A DNA stretch of 34,686 bases, taken from the NCBI RefSeq assembly GCF_003665155.1, contig NZ_RCFQ01000032.1, forward strand, positions 1 to 34,686, read 5' to 3'. Numbering within the stretch: the stretch's first letter is position 1; the number at the start of each line of letters is the position of its first letter. Under the pieces are notes generated by a model, which worked only from the letters and a program-made list of their open reading frames with translations, was not told the DNA's origin and did no database searches. This document shows positions 15,832 to 24,750 of the stretch, in pieces. The position numbers and the translations under genes were made by a program. This DNA comes from Mariprofundus sp. EBB-1 (GTDB lineage: Bacteria > Pseudomonadota > Zetaproteobacteria > Mariprofundales > Mariprofundaceae).

Positions 15832-18043
15832 TTCTCAGTCCTTAGCTCTTAATTCTCAAGCATCCTCAACACCTTTTGATATAAAAGACGAAATCGATCT
15901 AGCTGAATGTATCGGTATCATTACTGATAACTATCGTAAGATTATTGCTATTACTGCTCTATTCTTTATGGCTGCCACTTCCTACGCATTTATGTCAACG
16001 CCTATTTATGAGGTCGATGCTTTGCTGCAGGTCGAGGATAAAAATTCAGGTTTGGGGGATATGGTAGATTTGGGCGCATTTTTCGCTGGTGATGCACCCG
16101 TAAATGCAGAAATTGAGATTCTCCGTTCTCGTTTGGTGCTTGGTAGGGTGGTGAATGACCTAAGTTTAAATATTTCAGCATCTCCGCATTACTTTCCATT
16201 TATTGGCGAATGGATGGCACGAACTTATGAGCAAAGCAATGTGCCTGCCAGTGTACCGCTTGGTTTGACATCTTTTGCATGGGGCGGTGAGGAAATTCAG
16301 TTGAATGAACTGGATGTACCTCCTGACTACGAGGGTAAAGAACTTACACTGGTTGCTGGTCAACGTAAGCATTACCGCTTGTTCGATGAGGATAACACCC
16401 TGCTTTTGGAGGGTGATGTTGGTCGCAAGGTGGAGGAGCATGGTATTTCGATTCGGGTAGGAGCACTGGAGGCTAGGCCAGGCGTTAGTTTTAATATTGT
16501 GAAGGAGAGCTGGTTGTACCAAGTACAGCAGTTGCAGGATTTTATTGATATTTCGGAAAAAGGGAAAAAAACGGGTATGTTACAGATAACCTTGGAAAAC
16601 CCCGACCCGTCCCTTGCTGTATCTATATTGAATGCACTGGCTAATATCTATTTAGATCAGAATGTTGGACGTAAATCAGAGGAAGCCAATAATGCGCTGG
16701 TTTTTTTAAAAAGGCAGTTGCCCATTATTAAAGAAGATTTGAGTGATGCTGAAACAAAAATGAATAATTACCGGGTAATGCGCGGCTCGCTAGATGTTGG
16801 GCTTGAAACTAAAACCGTATTAGACCAGCTCGTAGAAATAGAACGTCAAATTTCCGAAGTTCAATTACAAAAGACTGAGATGTATCAGCGCTTTACTGCG
16901 AGGCATCCGGTTATTCAGTCAATCAATGCAAAACTCGCTATTTTGAATCAGGGCAAGAAACAGCTTACTGACAAGGTTAATAAGTTACCTGCAACAGAGC
17001 AGGAAGTACTCAGGCTGATGCGAGATGTGAAAGTTCAAACAGAGTTATATACATTGCTTCTAAACAAAGTACAGGAGCTGAATGTAACCAAAGCTGCCAC
17101 TATTGGTAATGTACGTATTCTTGATTATGCAGTATTACCGGATGAACCAATCAAGCCTGTTAAGGCGCTAATTGTGGCGCTTGGGTTTGTAGTGGGCCTA
17201 TTTGTTAGCTTGATACTCGTTTTTGGTCGCAGGCTTATGCAAAAAGGCATAGAAACCCCTGAAATGGTCGAGCAGAAACTTGGTCTTTCTGTTTATGCTA
17301 CGGTGCCGCATTCCCTTACTCAACTAGAACTGTATGCTCAGATGCGAAAACATAAGGGCAAGAGAGGCTGCTTCCTGCTTGCCTCAGTGAATGAGTCGGA
17401 TTTAGCTATTGAGAGCTTGCGTAGCTTACGTACCAATTTGCATTTTGGTCTAATGGATGCAAAGAACAATATTATTATGATGTCAGGTTCAGCCCCCGAC
17501 GTAGGAAAATCATTTGTCTCATCTAATTTAGCACATGTGTTAAGCATGGCGAATAAGCGAGTGTTACTGATTGATGCAGACTTACGCAAAGGGCACTTGA
17601 ATGAGTATTTTGGGTTGGATAGAGAGAATGGATTATCCGAATGTATTCTGGGTGATTTGTCTCTCAAACAAGCCGTGAATCAAACTTCATATGAAAAATT
17701 AGATGTACTGACAACGGGTAAAATACCGCCAAGCCCATCTGAACTTCTAATGAGCGAACATTTCGAAACCATGCTGGCTGAAGCTTCAAAATTCTACGAT
17801 CTAGTGCTGATTGATACACCTCCAGTTCTAGCCGTTACCGATGCTGTAGTGATCGGTAAATTGGTAGGTACTGCGTTCCTGTTACTACGTGCTGGTCGAC
17901 ACCCAGTTCAAGAAATCCAACAGGCCGTCAGACGCTTTGAGCATGGTGGCGTTAAGCTTCAGGGTGCTATTTTTAATGACATCAAACGGACACGCTCAAG
18001 ATATGACTATGGTGGCTATCAATATAAGTATAAGGAAGAATGA
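15824..18043 (+). CDS. wzc: Tyrosine autokinase and chain-length regulator, Wzc-like
   Basis: This inner-membrane co-polymerase controls chain length and links Wzy synthesis to Wza export. It has an N-terminal Wzz domain, a membrane helix at about residues 40-60, and a long periplasmic coiled-coil region (about 255-420). A Pro-rich second membrane segment follows (PDEPIKPVKALIVALGFVVG, about 440-470). The cytoplasmic BY-kinase has Walker A SAPDVGKS (about 556), Walker A' LLIDADLRKG and Walker B LVLIDTPPV. The C-terminus has a tyrosine cluster (RYDYGGYQYKYKEE), the target of the Wzb phosphatase. The frame is open from TTG 15797. I prefer ATG 15824, coupled to the preceding small ORF, giving 739 aa. 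Its stop overlaps the flippase start by 4 bp. Confidence 0.95.
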   Translation: MPDSQSLALNSQASSTPFDIKDEIDLAECIGIITDNYRKIIAITALFFMAATSYAFMSTPIYEVDALLQVEDKNSGLGDMVDLGAFFAGDAPVNAEIEILRSRLVLGRVVNDLSLNISASPHYFPFIGEWMARTYEQSNVPASVPLGLTSFAWGGEEIQLNELDVPPDYEGKELTLVAGQRKHYRLFDEDNTLLLEGDVGRKVEEHGISIRVGALEARPGVSFNIVKESWLYQVQQLQDFIDISEKGKKTGMLQITLENPDPSLAVSILNALANIYLDQNVGRKSEEANNALVFLKRQLPIIKEDLSDAETKMNNYRVMRGSLDVGLETKTVLDQLVEIERQISEVQLQKTEMYQRFTARHPVIQSINAKLAILNQGKKQLTDKVNKLPATEQEVLRLMRDVKVQTELYTLLLNKVQELNVTKAATIGNVRILDYAVLPDEPIKPVKALIVALGFVVGLFVSLILVFGRRLMQKGIETPEMVEQKLGLSVYATVPHSLTQLELYAQMRKHKGKRGCFLLASVNESDLAIESLRSLRTNLHFGLMDAKNNIIMMSGSAPDVGKSFVSSNLAHVLSMANKRVLLIDADLRKGHLNEYFGLDRENGLSECILGDLSLKQAVNQTSYEKLDVLTTGKIPPSPSELLMSEHFETMLAEASKFYDLVLIDTPPVLAVTDAVVIGKLVGTAFLLLRAGRHPVQEIQQAVRRFEHGGVKLQGAIFNDIKRTRSRYDYGGYQYKYKEE

Positions 18044-19419
18044 GTTTGAAAAAAACTCAAGGCTCTTTAGTCAACAAACATTTTCTATCTGGAAGTATAT
18101 GGGCTCTTTCTGGAAAGATATTCACCACCATTGCCCAATTGCTCATCAATGCTTTGCTTGCACATTTATTAGCACCTGAAGAATTGGGAGTCTATTTTCT
18201 TATATTTAGTGTTGTGAATTTAGCAGCACTATTGATTCAACTTGGCATGCCGCAGGTGGCTGTGAGATATATTTCGGCATCATTGGCAAAACAGACCCAA
18301 ATTAATCAGCTTATAAAATATTTATTTTCATTCTGTTTTATCAGTGCATGTATCGTTTCTTTGATATTTATCTTTTTTGCAGGTGATTATCTTGCCGTAA
18401 ATACGTTTCATTCTGAAACGATGCTTGATGTCATGCAACTTGCTGTCTTGTGGGCTGTGGTTCTGGCATTTCAAGCGCTATCAGCTGAAATATTCAGAGG
18501 GTTTAATGATATTCGATTTGCCACTGTTTTTGGAGGGTTAATTAACAGCATTATTATTTCTATTTTGTTTGCATCTCTTTGGGTAGACCAGGGACATACT
18601 GATGTGTCGCAGGTGATTATATTATCAATTGCCAGTGGCTTTGGCTGTGTGATTACTGCTTGTTTTTTAATAGGGCGTAAGGCGAATAGTATTAAGGATT
18701 TGACAGACCATGATAACGATTGGAAAACGCTGTGGGTTGTCGGTTGGCCGATTTTACTGACGAATATAATATTCTTTGCGCTTCTACAATCAGATATTTG
18801 GATACTGGGAATTTATGCTAGTAAAGAAGAAGTCGGTATTTATGCTTCAATTGCGCGTTTGGCGATGATTATTTCAGTATCATTGATGATTATTAATGCG
18901 GTTGTGTCGCCATTAATAGCTGAGTTTCATGCCAAAGAAAAACTTCATGAGTTAGAACTTACTTTAAGGCCTATTACATCGCTGGCATTTCTGTGTTCTT
19001 TTTTTGGAATGAGCTTTTTCATTGTATTTGGCGCTGATACTTTGGCTTTGTTGTTTGGTGAGAAATTCAGCGAGGGGTGGATGATCCTTGTTTTATTGTC
19101 AGTGGCGAACCTGGTGAAAGTGTTTGGCGGTTCGTGTGGAGTAAACCTTTTGATGACCGGACATCAAATGGCATTGTTAATGATTACTGTGATTTCAAGT
19201 ATTATGACAATAGGACTTAGTCTAATTTTAGTTGAGACTTATAGAGGCGAAGGTATTGCCTCAGCCTTGATCGTTGGTTTTTTTATACAAAACTTGATAA
19301 GTGTGCTATATACAAAAAAAGTTAATGGCATCTGGACTCATGCAGATATTGGTTTCATCATCAACGTGCTAAGTGGAAAGTGGCATTTAAGCGCAATGGG
19401 AATGAATAAATTCAAATGA
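18040..19419 (+). CDS. Wzx-type polysaccharide flippase
   Basis: A 459-aa polytopic membrane protein of the MATE/Wzx (MOP) superfamily, with about 12-14 hydrophobic segments. The N-terminus is characteristic (SGSIWALSGKIFTTIAQLLI, then LLAPEELGVYFLIFSVVNLA). It would turn the undecaprenyl-linked repeat unit to the periplasmic face for polymerisation. Overlap with wzc (ATGA) and with the following sulfotransferase gene (ATGA) places it in the operon. The coding sequence is much richer in AT codons than wza or wzb, as is common for Wzx and Wzy genes. I am sure of the class but not of the substrate. Confidence 0.9.
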   Translation: MSLKKTQGSLVNKHFLSGSIWALSGKIFTTIAQLLINALLAHLLAPEELGVYFLIFSVVNLAALLIQLGMPQVAVRYISASLAKQTQINQLIKYLFSFCFISACIVSLIFIFFAGDYLAVNTFHSETMLDVMQLAVLWAVVLAFQALSAEIFRGFNDIRFATVFGGLINSIIISILFASLWVDQGHTDVSQVIILSIASGFGCVITACFLIGRKANSIKDLTDHDNDWKTLWVVGWPILLTNIIFFALLQSDIWILGIYASKEEVGIYASIARLAMIISVSLMIINAVVSPLIAEFHAKEKLHELELTLRPITSLAFLCSFFGMSFFIVFGADTLALLFGEKFSEGWMILVLLSVANLVKVFGGSCGVNLLMTGHQMALLMITVISSIMTIGLSLILVETYRGEGIASALIVGFFIQNLISVLYTKKVNGIWTHADIGFIINVLSGKWHLSAMGMNKFK

Positions 19420-20120
19420 TTATATCCCATAAGTATAAATTTATTTTTATAAAAACCACCAAAACAGCAGGCACAAGTATTGAAGTTTATTTATCCTCCT
19501 TATGTGATAAAGATGATGTTGTAACGCCTATATTTCCTCATGTTGAACCACATATATCTAGAAATTATAAAGGGCTATATAACCCTCTGAATGAAATTTT
19601 GGATGCAAAAGGGAAGGGACTAGCCCGAAGCCTTAGGGACTTTTCTATTAGGCATAAATATTATAATCACATGCCAGCTTACAGAGTACGTGCTCGTGTG
19701 CGAGTAGATGTATGGGATAGATACTTTAAATTTTGCGTGGAGCGTAATCCATGGGATAGAACGATGTCGCACTTTTCCATGCTTCAACAACGAAAAAATA
19801 AGAACTTAACGCTCAAACAGTATTTCGACAGGGAAATGTACGCAACGAATTATCCAATTTATTCGGATTGGACAACACATAAAGTGATTGTGGATAAGGT
19901 TCTTCGCTATGAGTCTTTGAATCAAGAGTTGGGAGGTGTATTCAAGTATTTAGGCGTTCCATTTTCTGGCGAGCTTAATGTGCATGCGAAACTTGGGGAT
20001 AAGTCAGCTCTAATAAATCGGGATGTATTTAGTGAAGAGCAAATTCAGATTATTGGGAGCACATGTGCTAATGAAATTGATCTGCTCGGTTATACAAAAC
20101 AGTCCGGAGCTATAGATTAA
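19416..20120 (+). CDS. Sulfotransferase family protein (first of three)
   Basis: This likely transfers sulfate from PAPS to a sugar hydroxyl. The 234-aa protein has a 5'-phosphosulfate loop near the N-terminus (FIKTTKTAGTSIEVYL, residues about 10-25) and a 3'-phosphate-binding segment (FKFCVERNPWDRTMSHF, about 107-123). These are the two hallmarks of the P-loop sulfotransferase family. There is no signal peptide, so it would act in the cytoplasm on lipid-linked sugar. It overlaps the flippase gene by 4 bp, and the second sulfotransferase starts 2 bp after it. Acceptor specificity is unknown. PAPS synthesis genes are not in the window. Confidence 0.85.
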   Translation: MIISHKYKFIFIKTTKTAGTSIEVYLSSLCDKDDVVTPIFPHVEPHISRNYKGLYNPLNEILDAKGKGLARSLRDFSIRHKYYNHMPAYRVRARVRVDVWDRYFKFCVERNPWDRTMSHFSMLQQRKNKNLTLKQYFDREMYATNYPIYSDWTTHKVIVDKVLRYESLNQELGGVFKYLGVPFSGELNVHAKLGDKSALINRDVFSEEQIQIIGSTCANEIDLLGYTKQSGAID

Positions 20121-20122
20121 TC

Positions 20123-21094
20123 ATGGAACCCCTTTTTATCTTTTCTCTCCCTCGTTCCGGGTCTACTTTACTGCAAAGGGTGTTAGGAGTAACACCTGAA
20201 GTTTCTACAGTATCAGAGCCGTGGGTACTTCTTCCGTTATATTATTCTTTAAAGAAAGATGGCGTTTACGCAGAATATGGACATGATTGTCTTGTTGACG
20301 CAATAGAAGATGTATGTCAGGTACTTCCGAATAAAGCTCAGGATTATCATGAAGCTGTTGCTGAATTTGCGTTGTCTCTCTATCGGAAACTATCCGACCC
20401 AAATGCGAAATATTTTTTAGATAAAACCCCACGCTATCATCTCATTGTGGAGGAAATTATCGCTACCTTTCCAAATGCCAAAATCATATTCCTTTGGAGA
20501 AACCCCCTTGCGATTGTGTCATCTGTAATCAATACATGGGGAAAGAAGGGGCAGTGGAATCTTCATGCATCAAAGATTGATTTGTTTGATGGGTTGGAAA
20601 ATTTAACGCGTTCATATGTAAAGCATGAGAATAGATCTTATGCGGTTCGTTATGAAGATTTAGTTTGTGGCTCAAGAGATTCTTGGGAGAGCCTTTTTCA
20701 CTATCTGGGGGTTCCTTATAAGGAAGAATATATTGAAAAATTTACTGCTTTAAAACTGCAAGGAAGGCTTGGTGATCCAACTGGAGTAAAGAATTACTCA
20801 ACGCTATCTAATGAAACAACTGAACAATGGAAAAAAGAAATGACGAACCCGATTCGTAAGTTATGGTGCAGGCGGTATCTTGATTTTATTGGTCGTGACA
20901 GGTTGTTGGTGATGGGCTTTGATATTGACCACCTAAAGGAAGAACTTCAATCTGTAAGGTCTGATATGAAATATATGTTTTCTGATTGTGTTGGGCTTGT
21001 TTATGGCATGATATATTCTTATATGGAGCCTGAAATATTCAAGAAAAAGTATAACGAACTATGTCAGAAAAGAAAAATTTATGGCCATCATTAG
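20123..21094 (+). CDS. Sulfotransferase family protein (second of three)
   Basis: A 323-aa P-loop sulfotransferase of the larger Sulfotransfer_3 type. Its first residues carry the phosphosulfate loop FSLPRSGSTLLQRVLG (about 6-21). The 3'-phosphate site is IIFLWRNPLAIVSSVI (about 120-135). A later RYEDLV block (near 175) is also typical. It is cytoplasmic by sequence. It follows the first sulfotransferase by 2 bp and overlaps the polymerase gene by 14 bp, so it is clearly part of the polysaccharide operon. It is not similar enough to its neighbour to be a recent duplicate, which suggests separate acceptor positions. This last point is inference. Confidence 0.87.
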   Translation: MEPLFIFSLPRSGSTLLQRVLGVTPEVSTVSEPWVLLPLYYSLKKDGVYAEYGHDCLVDAIEDVCQVLPNKAQDYHEAVAEFALSLYRKLSDPNAKYFLDKTPRYHLIVEEIIATFPNAKIIFLWRNPLAIVSSVINTWGKKGQWNLHASKIDLFDGLENLTRSYVKHENRSYAVRYEDLVCGSRDSWESLFHYLGVPYKEEYIEKFTALKLQGRLGDPTGVKNYSTLSNETTEQWKKEMTNPIRKLWCRRYLDFIGRDRLLVMGFDIDHLKEELQSVRSDMKYMFSDCVGLVYGMIYSYMEPEIFKKKYNELCQKRKIYGHH

Positions 21095-22340
21095 AAATAT
21101 TATTGTCGGAATAAATGATGCCCCTTTAACGACAATGGTCAGCGTACTATGGCCGGTGAGCATTGTTTGTATGCATTTTGTGATTGTGGAACCTATTATC
21201 CTCCCTGTTTTAACGTTTCCGTTGATAGCAATATGGCTGATATTTAATGCAAAGTTCGACATATATGTATTACTGTGTGCGTTTACTTGCATAGTTTATG
21301 CTGCTCTGTTGGGGGGCTATTCAAATGATGCTATAGAATTTATAAAATCGTTTGTGCTCTTTTTTGTATTTATTAGTATGCTTTTGTTGGTATCAAAAAC
21401 AAAAGCAATTAACCCTATGTTTTTTGAAGTTTCTGTAAAAATATTCATATGGCTTGCAGTTTTGGTCGCACTTCTAACGCTGACTCAATCAATTGCTTTA
21501 AATGTATTTACTAATTATTCGTTTATGAATCCGTTTGGCGATTTTGGTCGCGTTGGACCTGGCGGGCAAGTTTATACTCCTCATCCTGAGGCTCTATTGA
21601 AAAAATCAAATGCAGTTTTTTCGGAGCCTTCAGTCTGTGGTTGGTTTTTGGTATTGGCTGCTGCGATTGTAATTGCATGGAATAGACACAGGAAATCTTT
21701 TCATGCTGCAATACCATTTGTTCTATTGTTAGGGGCAGTGCTGACAGGAGCATTATCTGGTTTATTCAACGCAATATTATTACTGTTATGCTGGGCTTAT
21801 CTAACGCCAAATGGATTCAAAGGTGTTTTGACTAAAACTCTATTGTATTTTCTGGTTATTAGCACTGTTGTAGGGTTGCTGTCATTTGAACCCATTGCAC
21901 ATCGTTTTGGTGATATTGATCTCGAAGGTTCATCAGTCTATTATAGAGTTGTTGCTCCACTCATGCTGTTAAGAGACTCTTTGCCTGAATATCCCTTCGG
22001 CCATGCGCTTGGACAGACCGATTACATTGCTTCTAAGGCTTACATGGTTAATTGGGAGGGGGGAAAGCAGTTTGGTATCCATAATAGTTTTTTTCTTATC
22101 AGTTATTACTTTGGCATCGTAGGCGTAATTATATCTTGTTTATGTATGTACATTGTCTTCAGGTCTATTCTTAAGAAAAAATGCATATCTCTAATATTGT
22201 TAGCTTTGATGTTAGTGTTATTAGAAACAGGTGGGTTATGGAGCCCTGAGATTAGTTTATTGCTGGTCTATTGCACCTTGTTAATGAAGTACTTTAATCA
22301 GTTAGATCAACCAACCTGTTTTCAGCAGGAAAAGCCATGA
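21081..22340 (+). CDS. Wzy-like polysaccharide polymerase
   Basis: A 419-aa membrane protein with about ten hydrophobic helices and little soluble sequence. It has the O-antigen ligase/polymerase pattern: a longer loop with FGRVGPGG and SEPSVCGWFLVLAAAIVIAW in the middle, and a second with FGIHNSFFLISYYFGIVGV. It would join repeat units on the periplasmic side. It overlaps the preceding gene by 14 bp and the following glycosyltransferase by 4 bp. Wzy proteins diverge widely, so the call rests on topology, these loops and context between flippase and transferase genes. Confidence 0.85.
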   Translation: MAIIRNIIVGINDAPLTTMVSVLWPVSIVCMHFVIVEPIILPVLTFPLIAIWLIFNAKFDIYVLLCAFTCIVYAALLGGYSNDAIEFIKSFVLFFVFISMLLLVSKTKAINPMFFEVSVKIFIWLAVLVALLTLTQSIALNVFTNYSFMNPFGDFGRVGPGGQVYTPHPEALLKKSNAVFSEPSVCGWFLVLAAAIVIAWNRHRKSFHAAIPFVLLLGAVLTGALSGLFNAILLLLCWAYLTPNGFKGVLTKTLLYFLVISTVVGLLSFEPIAHRFGDIDLEGSSVYYRVVAPLMLLRDSLPEYPFGHALGQTDYIASKAYMVNWEGGKQFGIHNSFFLISYYFGIVGVIISCLCMYIVFRSILKKKCISLILLALMLVLLETGGLWSPEISLLLVYCTLLMKYFNQLDQPTCFQQEKP

Positions 22341-23104
22341 AGGAAGTGTTTTTTTCAATCATTACAGTTGTATATAATGATAAAGAAGGTTTTTGTAATA
22401 CAAAAAAAAATATTAGTGAGCAAATCTATAAAGATTTTGAATGGATAATCATTGATGGAGCATCAACTGATGGCACTGCTGAGGTAGTTGCAGAGCTCAT
22501 TCAGGACCCTTCATTGAAGTGGACTTCTGAGCAGGATAATGGTATATATGATGCTATGAATAAAGGCCTCAGTATTGCCTCTGGTGAGTTCGTGGTTTTT
22601 ATGAATGCGGGGGATGTTTTTAGTTCGAAGGAGACACTTCAAATTGTTGCTGAGAAAATATCGAAGCAGGAAAATGCTATCAGTATTCTTTTTGGAGGAG
22701 CAAATTTAGTCTTTTTGAATGGTAAATCAAAATATAGACGTCCTAGAAAGTCATGTAATACTATATGGCATGGACTTCCTGCTACACATCAAGCAACCTA
22801 TTATAAAACTGATTTAATCAAGAACGACCCTTATGACTTAAAATATGAAATGTGTGGGGATTACTACTTGACTGCTTCAGTAGTAATTCAGGAGGTTTCA
22901 GAGGCATATATTGATGAACCATTGGTTGATTTTAGGATAGGTGATTTTTCATTTAAAAATCCCATATTGGCCTTAACGGAAGCGTACTCCATACAGAAGA
23001 ATTTGTTACATAGTTCCCTGCCTTTTAGAGTCGCTAGCTTTAGTCGACGCCTAGTTGCCATCTGTGTCGTATTTTTTTTATGTCAAATAAGTAGATTTCG
23101 TTAA
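22337..23104 (+). CDS. Family 2 glycosyltransferase
   Basis: A 255-aa cytoplasmic GT-A transferase. The N-terminus FFSIITVVYNDKEGF leads into IIDGASTDGTAEVV (nucleotide-sugar binding). DNGIYDAMNKG and FMNAGD (about residues 94-99) stand at the metal-binding position. A C-terminal hydrophobic stretch may bring it to the membrane. It resembles WcaA/WcaE-type transferases and would add one sugar to the lipid-linked unit. It is the last gene of the first operon. Past its end is a 73-bp gap without an obvious terminator, and the acetyltransferase gene converges on it. Confidence 0.9.
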   Translation: MKEVFFSIITVVYNDKEGFCNTKKNISEQIYKDFEWIIIDGASTDGTAEVVAELIQDPSLKWTSEQDNGIYDAMNKGLSIASGEFVVFMNAGDVFSSKETLQIVAEKISKQENAISILFGGANLVFLNGKSKYRRPRKSCNTIWHGLPATHQATYYKTDLIKNDPYDLKYEMCGDYYLTASVVIQEVSEAYIDEPLVDFRIGDFSFKNPILALTEAYSIQKNLLHSSLPFRVASFSRRLVAICVVFFLCQISRFR

Positions 23105-23177
23105 TATGGCACATATTCTGGCAGCCTTTTTGGAAGGTAATGCTATAGTGATCACAAATGTACATTACATGGTAATC

Positions 23178-23726
23178 TTATCTTGGCTTCACTGCCTTTG
23201 CAGGAGAACCAACACAAATCATCCCTTCAGGCATATCAACAAACACGCTGCTTCGCGCCCCAATCAATGCACCTCTTCCAATCGTCACACCTGGTGCAAC
23301 AAACACATCCGTGGCAATCCAGACCTGATCTTCAATGGTTATTTTGTTATCAATCATATCGAATGATGATTTAGTATAATCATGGGTTGCCGCACACAAA
23401 TATGAATTCTGGCTAATCACCACATCATCCCCAATGTCTATTTCCCCCAAGCTATAAAGTTCGGCATGATCACCAATCCGAACGTGGTTGCCAATGCTTA
23501 CCTTCCATGGATAAGTCACACGCACGGAAGGGCGAACAATCACCCCTTCCCCAATCCTTGCGCCAAATAAGCGTAATAAAAACATCCGCCAGCCATACGT
23601 AAACTGCGGTGACATAGCGAACAAAGTTGATTGCACCAGCCACCAAAGCTGAACATACCAGCCAGACCGACCTCGGAAACCTTGAGGAAGTCGAAACTGT
23701 TCTAATTTTTGATAATCTTTAGACAT
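23178..23726 (-). CDS. WcaF-like hexapeptide-repeat acetyltransferase
   Basis: A left-handed beta-helix O-acetyltransferase that probably decorates the polysaccharide from acetyl-CoA. The start is taken at ATG 23726 (MSKDYQKLEQF), the family's usual N-terminus. The frame is open to a TTG at 23762. The 182-aa protein has the FRGRSGWYVQLWWLVQ block of WcaF proteins, then hexapeptide repeats (IGNHVRIGDHAEL, DDVVISQNSYLC, APGVTIGRGALIGARSSV) and a His in THDY that is likely catalytic. It is transcribed against the operon. Operator copy 4 lies in the upstream intergenic region, so it might share control with the 23989 operon. Confidence 0.9.
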   Translation of the reverse strand: MSKDYQKLEQFRLPQGFRGRSGWYVQLWWLVQSTLFAMSPQFTYGWRMFLLRLFGARIGEGVIVRPSVRVTYPWKVSIGNHVRIGDHAELYSLGEIDIGDDVVISQNSYLCAATHDYTKSSFDMIDNKITIEDQVWIATDVFVAPGVTIGRGALIGARSSVFVDMPEGMICVGSPAKAVKPR

Positions 23727-23918
23727 TAGGTAATTCTTTTGAAGGTATATTGTGATAACCAATCATATCTCACCGTTCGATTATAGCTTTCAACACAAGC
23801 ATTTTATTGGACTCCCGCATTTTAGTAGACGTTCTATTGTTTGTAGATAGTGGCTGCCTTTATTTAGCGCAATTACATTTGTTCAGCCCAATAATTGGCA
23901 GTCGCGTTTGAGTTGGGA

Positions 23919-23936
23919 ATACCTTATTCGTGGTAT
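23919..23936 (+). promoter_or_regulatory. Island operator copy 4 (ATACC-TTATTCGT-GGTAT)
   Basis: A perfect ATACC/GGTAT inverted repeat with a centre slightly changed from the other copies. It lies 52 bp before the gene at 23989, in the divergent gap (23763-23988) also upstream of the acetyltransferase. The rest of that gap shows no repeat or small gene. Confidence 0.75.
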
Positions 23937-23988
23937 ATGAACGGTATCTGATGAGCTTTAAGATTCCTGATTAAAAAGGAGGGGATTT

Positions 23989-24651
23989 ATGCCAAGGAAC
24001 CGTTTATTTAATAGGAAGAAGTTAATTTCTAAAGGAAGGAGTGATGCAATTAGTGGTGAGATAAAAGAACCGAAGGTTCGCTTAGAGTTGCTTAAGCTAA
24101 AACTTAACCGAAAATGGAATAAATCATGGAATCTATATTTTGTGTTAACGGTAGAAGACCCGCTTAATTCAAGCCTTATGTACATTGCTGAATATCCTGA
24201 TGCTAACGCTCCTTATCCTGATTTTGATTTAACTAAAAGATCGAACAACACAATTCCTTTTGCTCCATCCGGTTCTGAGGCAGATGGTCTCCAAGTGTTT
24301 GAGAGCCGAATGCCAAAAGATAGACAAATTTCTGTTAGGTTGAATTTAGTCCGTTCAAAAGGAAAAACTCGAAAAAGAAGCGCTGTAATTGAGAGAGGAG
24401 CAATATTTATGGATGATATTGCTGAGGTATTGAAGTTAGAGAAAATCCCAAATTTTTGGGTGAAAGCGGGTGTTCTTTCTAATAAAGCGGTGGGAAAAGT
24501 TAGTCATATGATTGCAGAGACTAAAGATAAGGACCTTGGTTTCGTAAGTCTAGATGAACGATTTGAGGAAAATTGTCCGAAGATACTTTGTAGGGATAAT
24601 CAACTAATAAGCGGAGAAGCCACCTTATATTGGCGCTGGATAATTGAGTGA
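23989..24651 (+). CDS. Unknown protein encoded before the patatin-like lipase, 220 aa
   Basis: I do not recognise this protein. A very strong ribosome-binding site (AAGGAGGGG) lies 4 nt before the ATG. The product is basic at its N-terminus (RNRLFNRKKLISKGR) and has no signal peptide or membrane helix. The middle (about 45-130) looks like alternating beta strands (WNLYFVLTVEDPLNSSLMYI, RQISVRLNLVRSKG), as in a beta-sandwich. It is first in the second island operon, directly behind operator copy 4. The lipase gene follows after 100 bp, suggesting that they work together. Nothing points to a catalytic site. Possible roles are lipid- or polymer-binding partner, but this is guesswork. Confidence 0.7.
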   Translation: MPRNRLFNRKKLISKGRSDAISGEIKEPKVRLELLKLKLNRKWNKSWNLYFVLTVEDPLNSSLMYIAEYPDANAPYPDFDLTKRSNNTIPFAPSGSEADGLQVFESRMPKDRQISVRLNLVRSKGKTRKRSAVIERGAIFMDDIAEVLKLEKIPNFWVKAGVLSNKAVGKVSHMIAETKDKDLGFVSLDERFEENCPKILCRDNQLISGEATLYWRWIIE

Positions 24652-24750
24652 GGCTGACTGTTAAATTTTATGACAGAAGATTAAAACTACCTCACACGAA
24701 TGACGGCTATTTTGTAATAAACCTGTGTAAAGTAGATAGGGAGTGATTTT

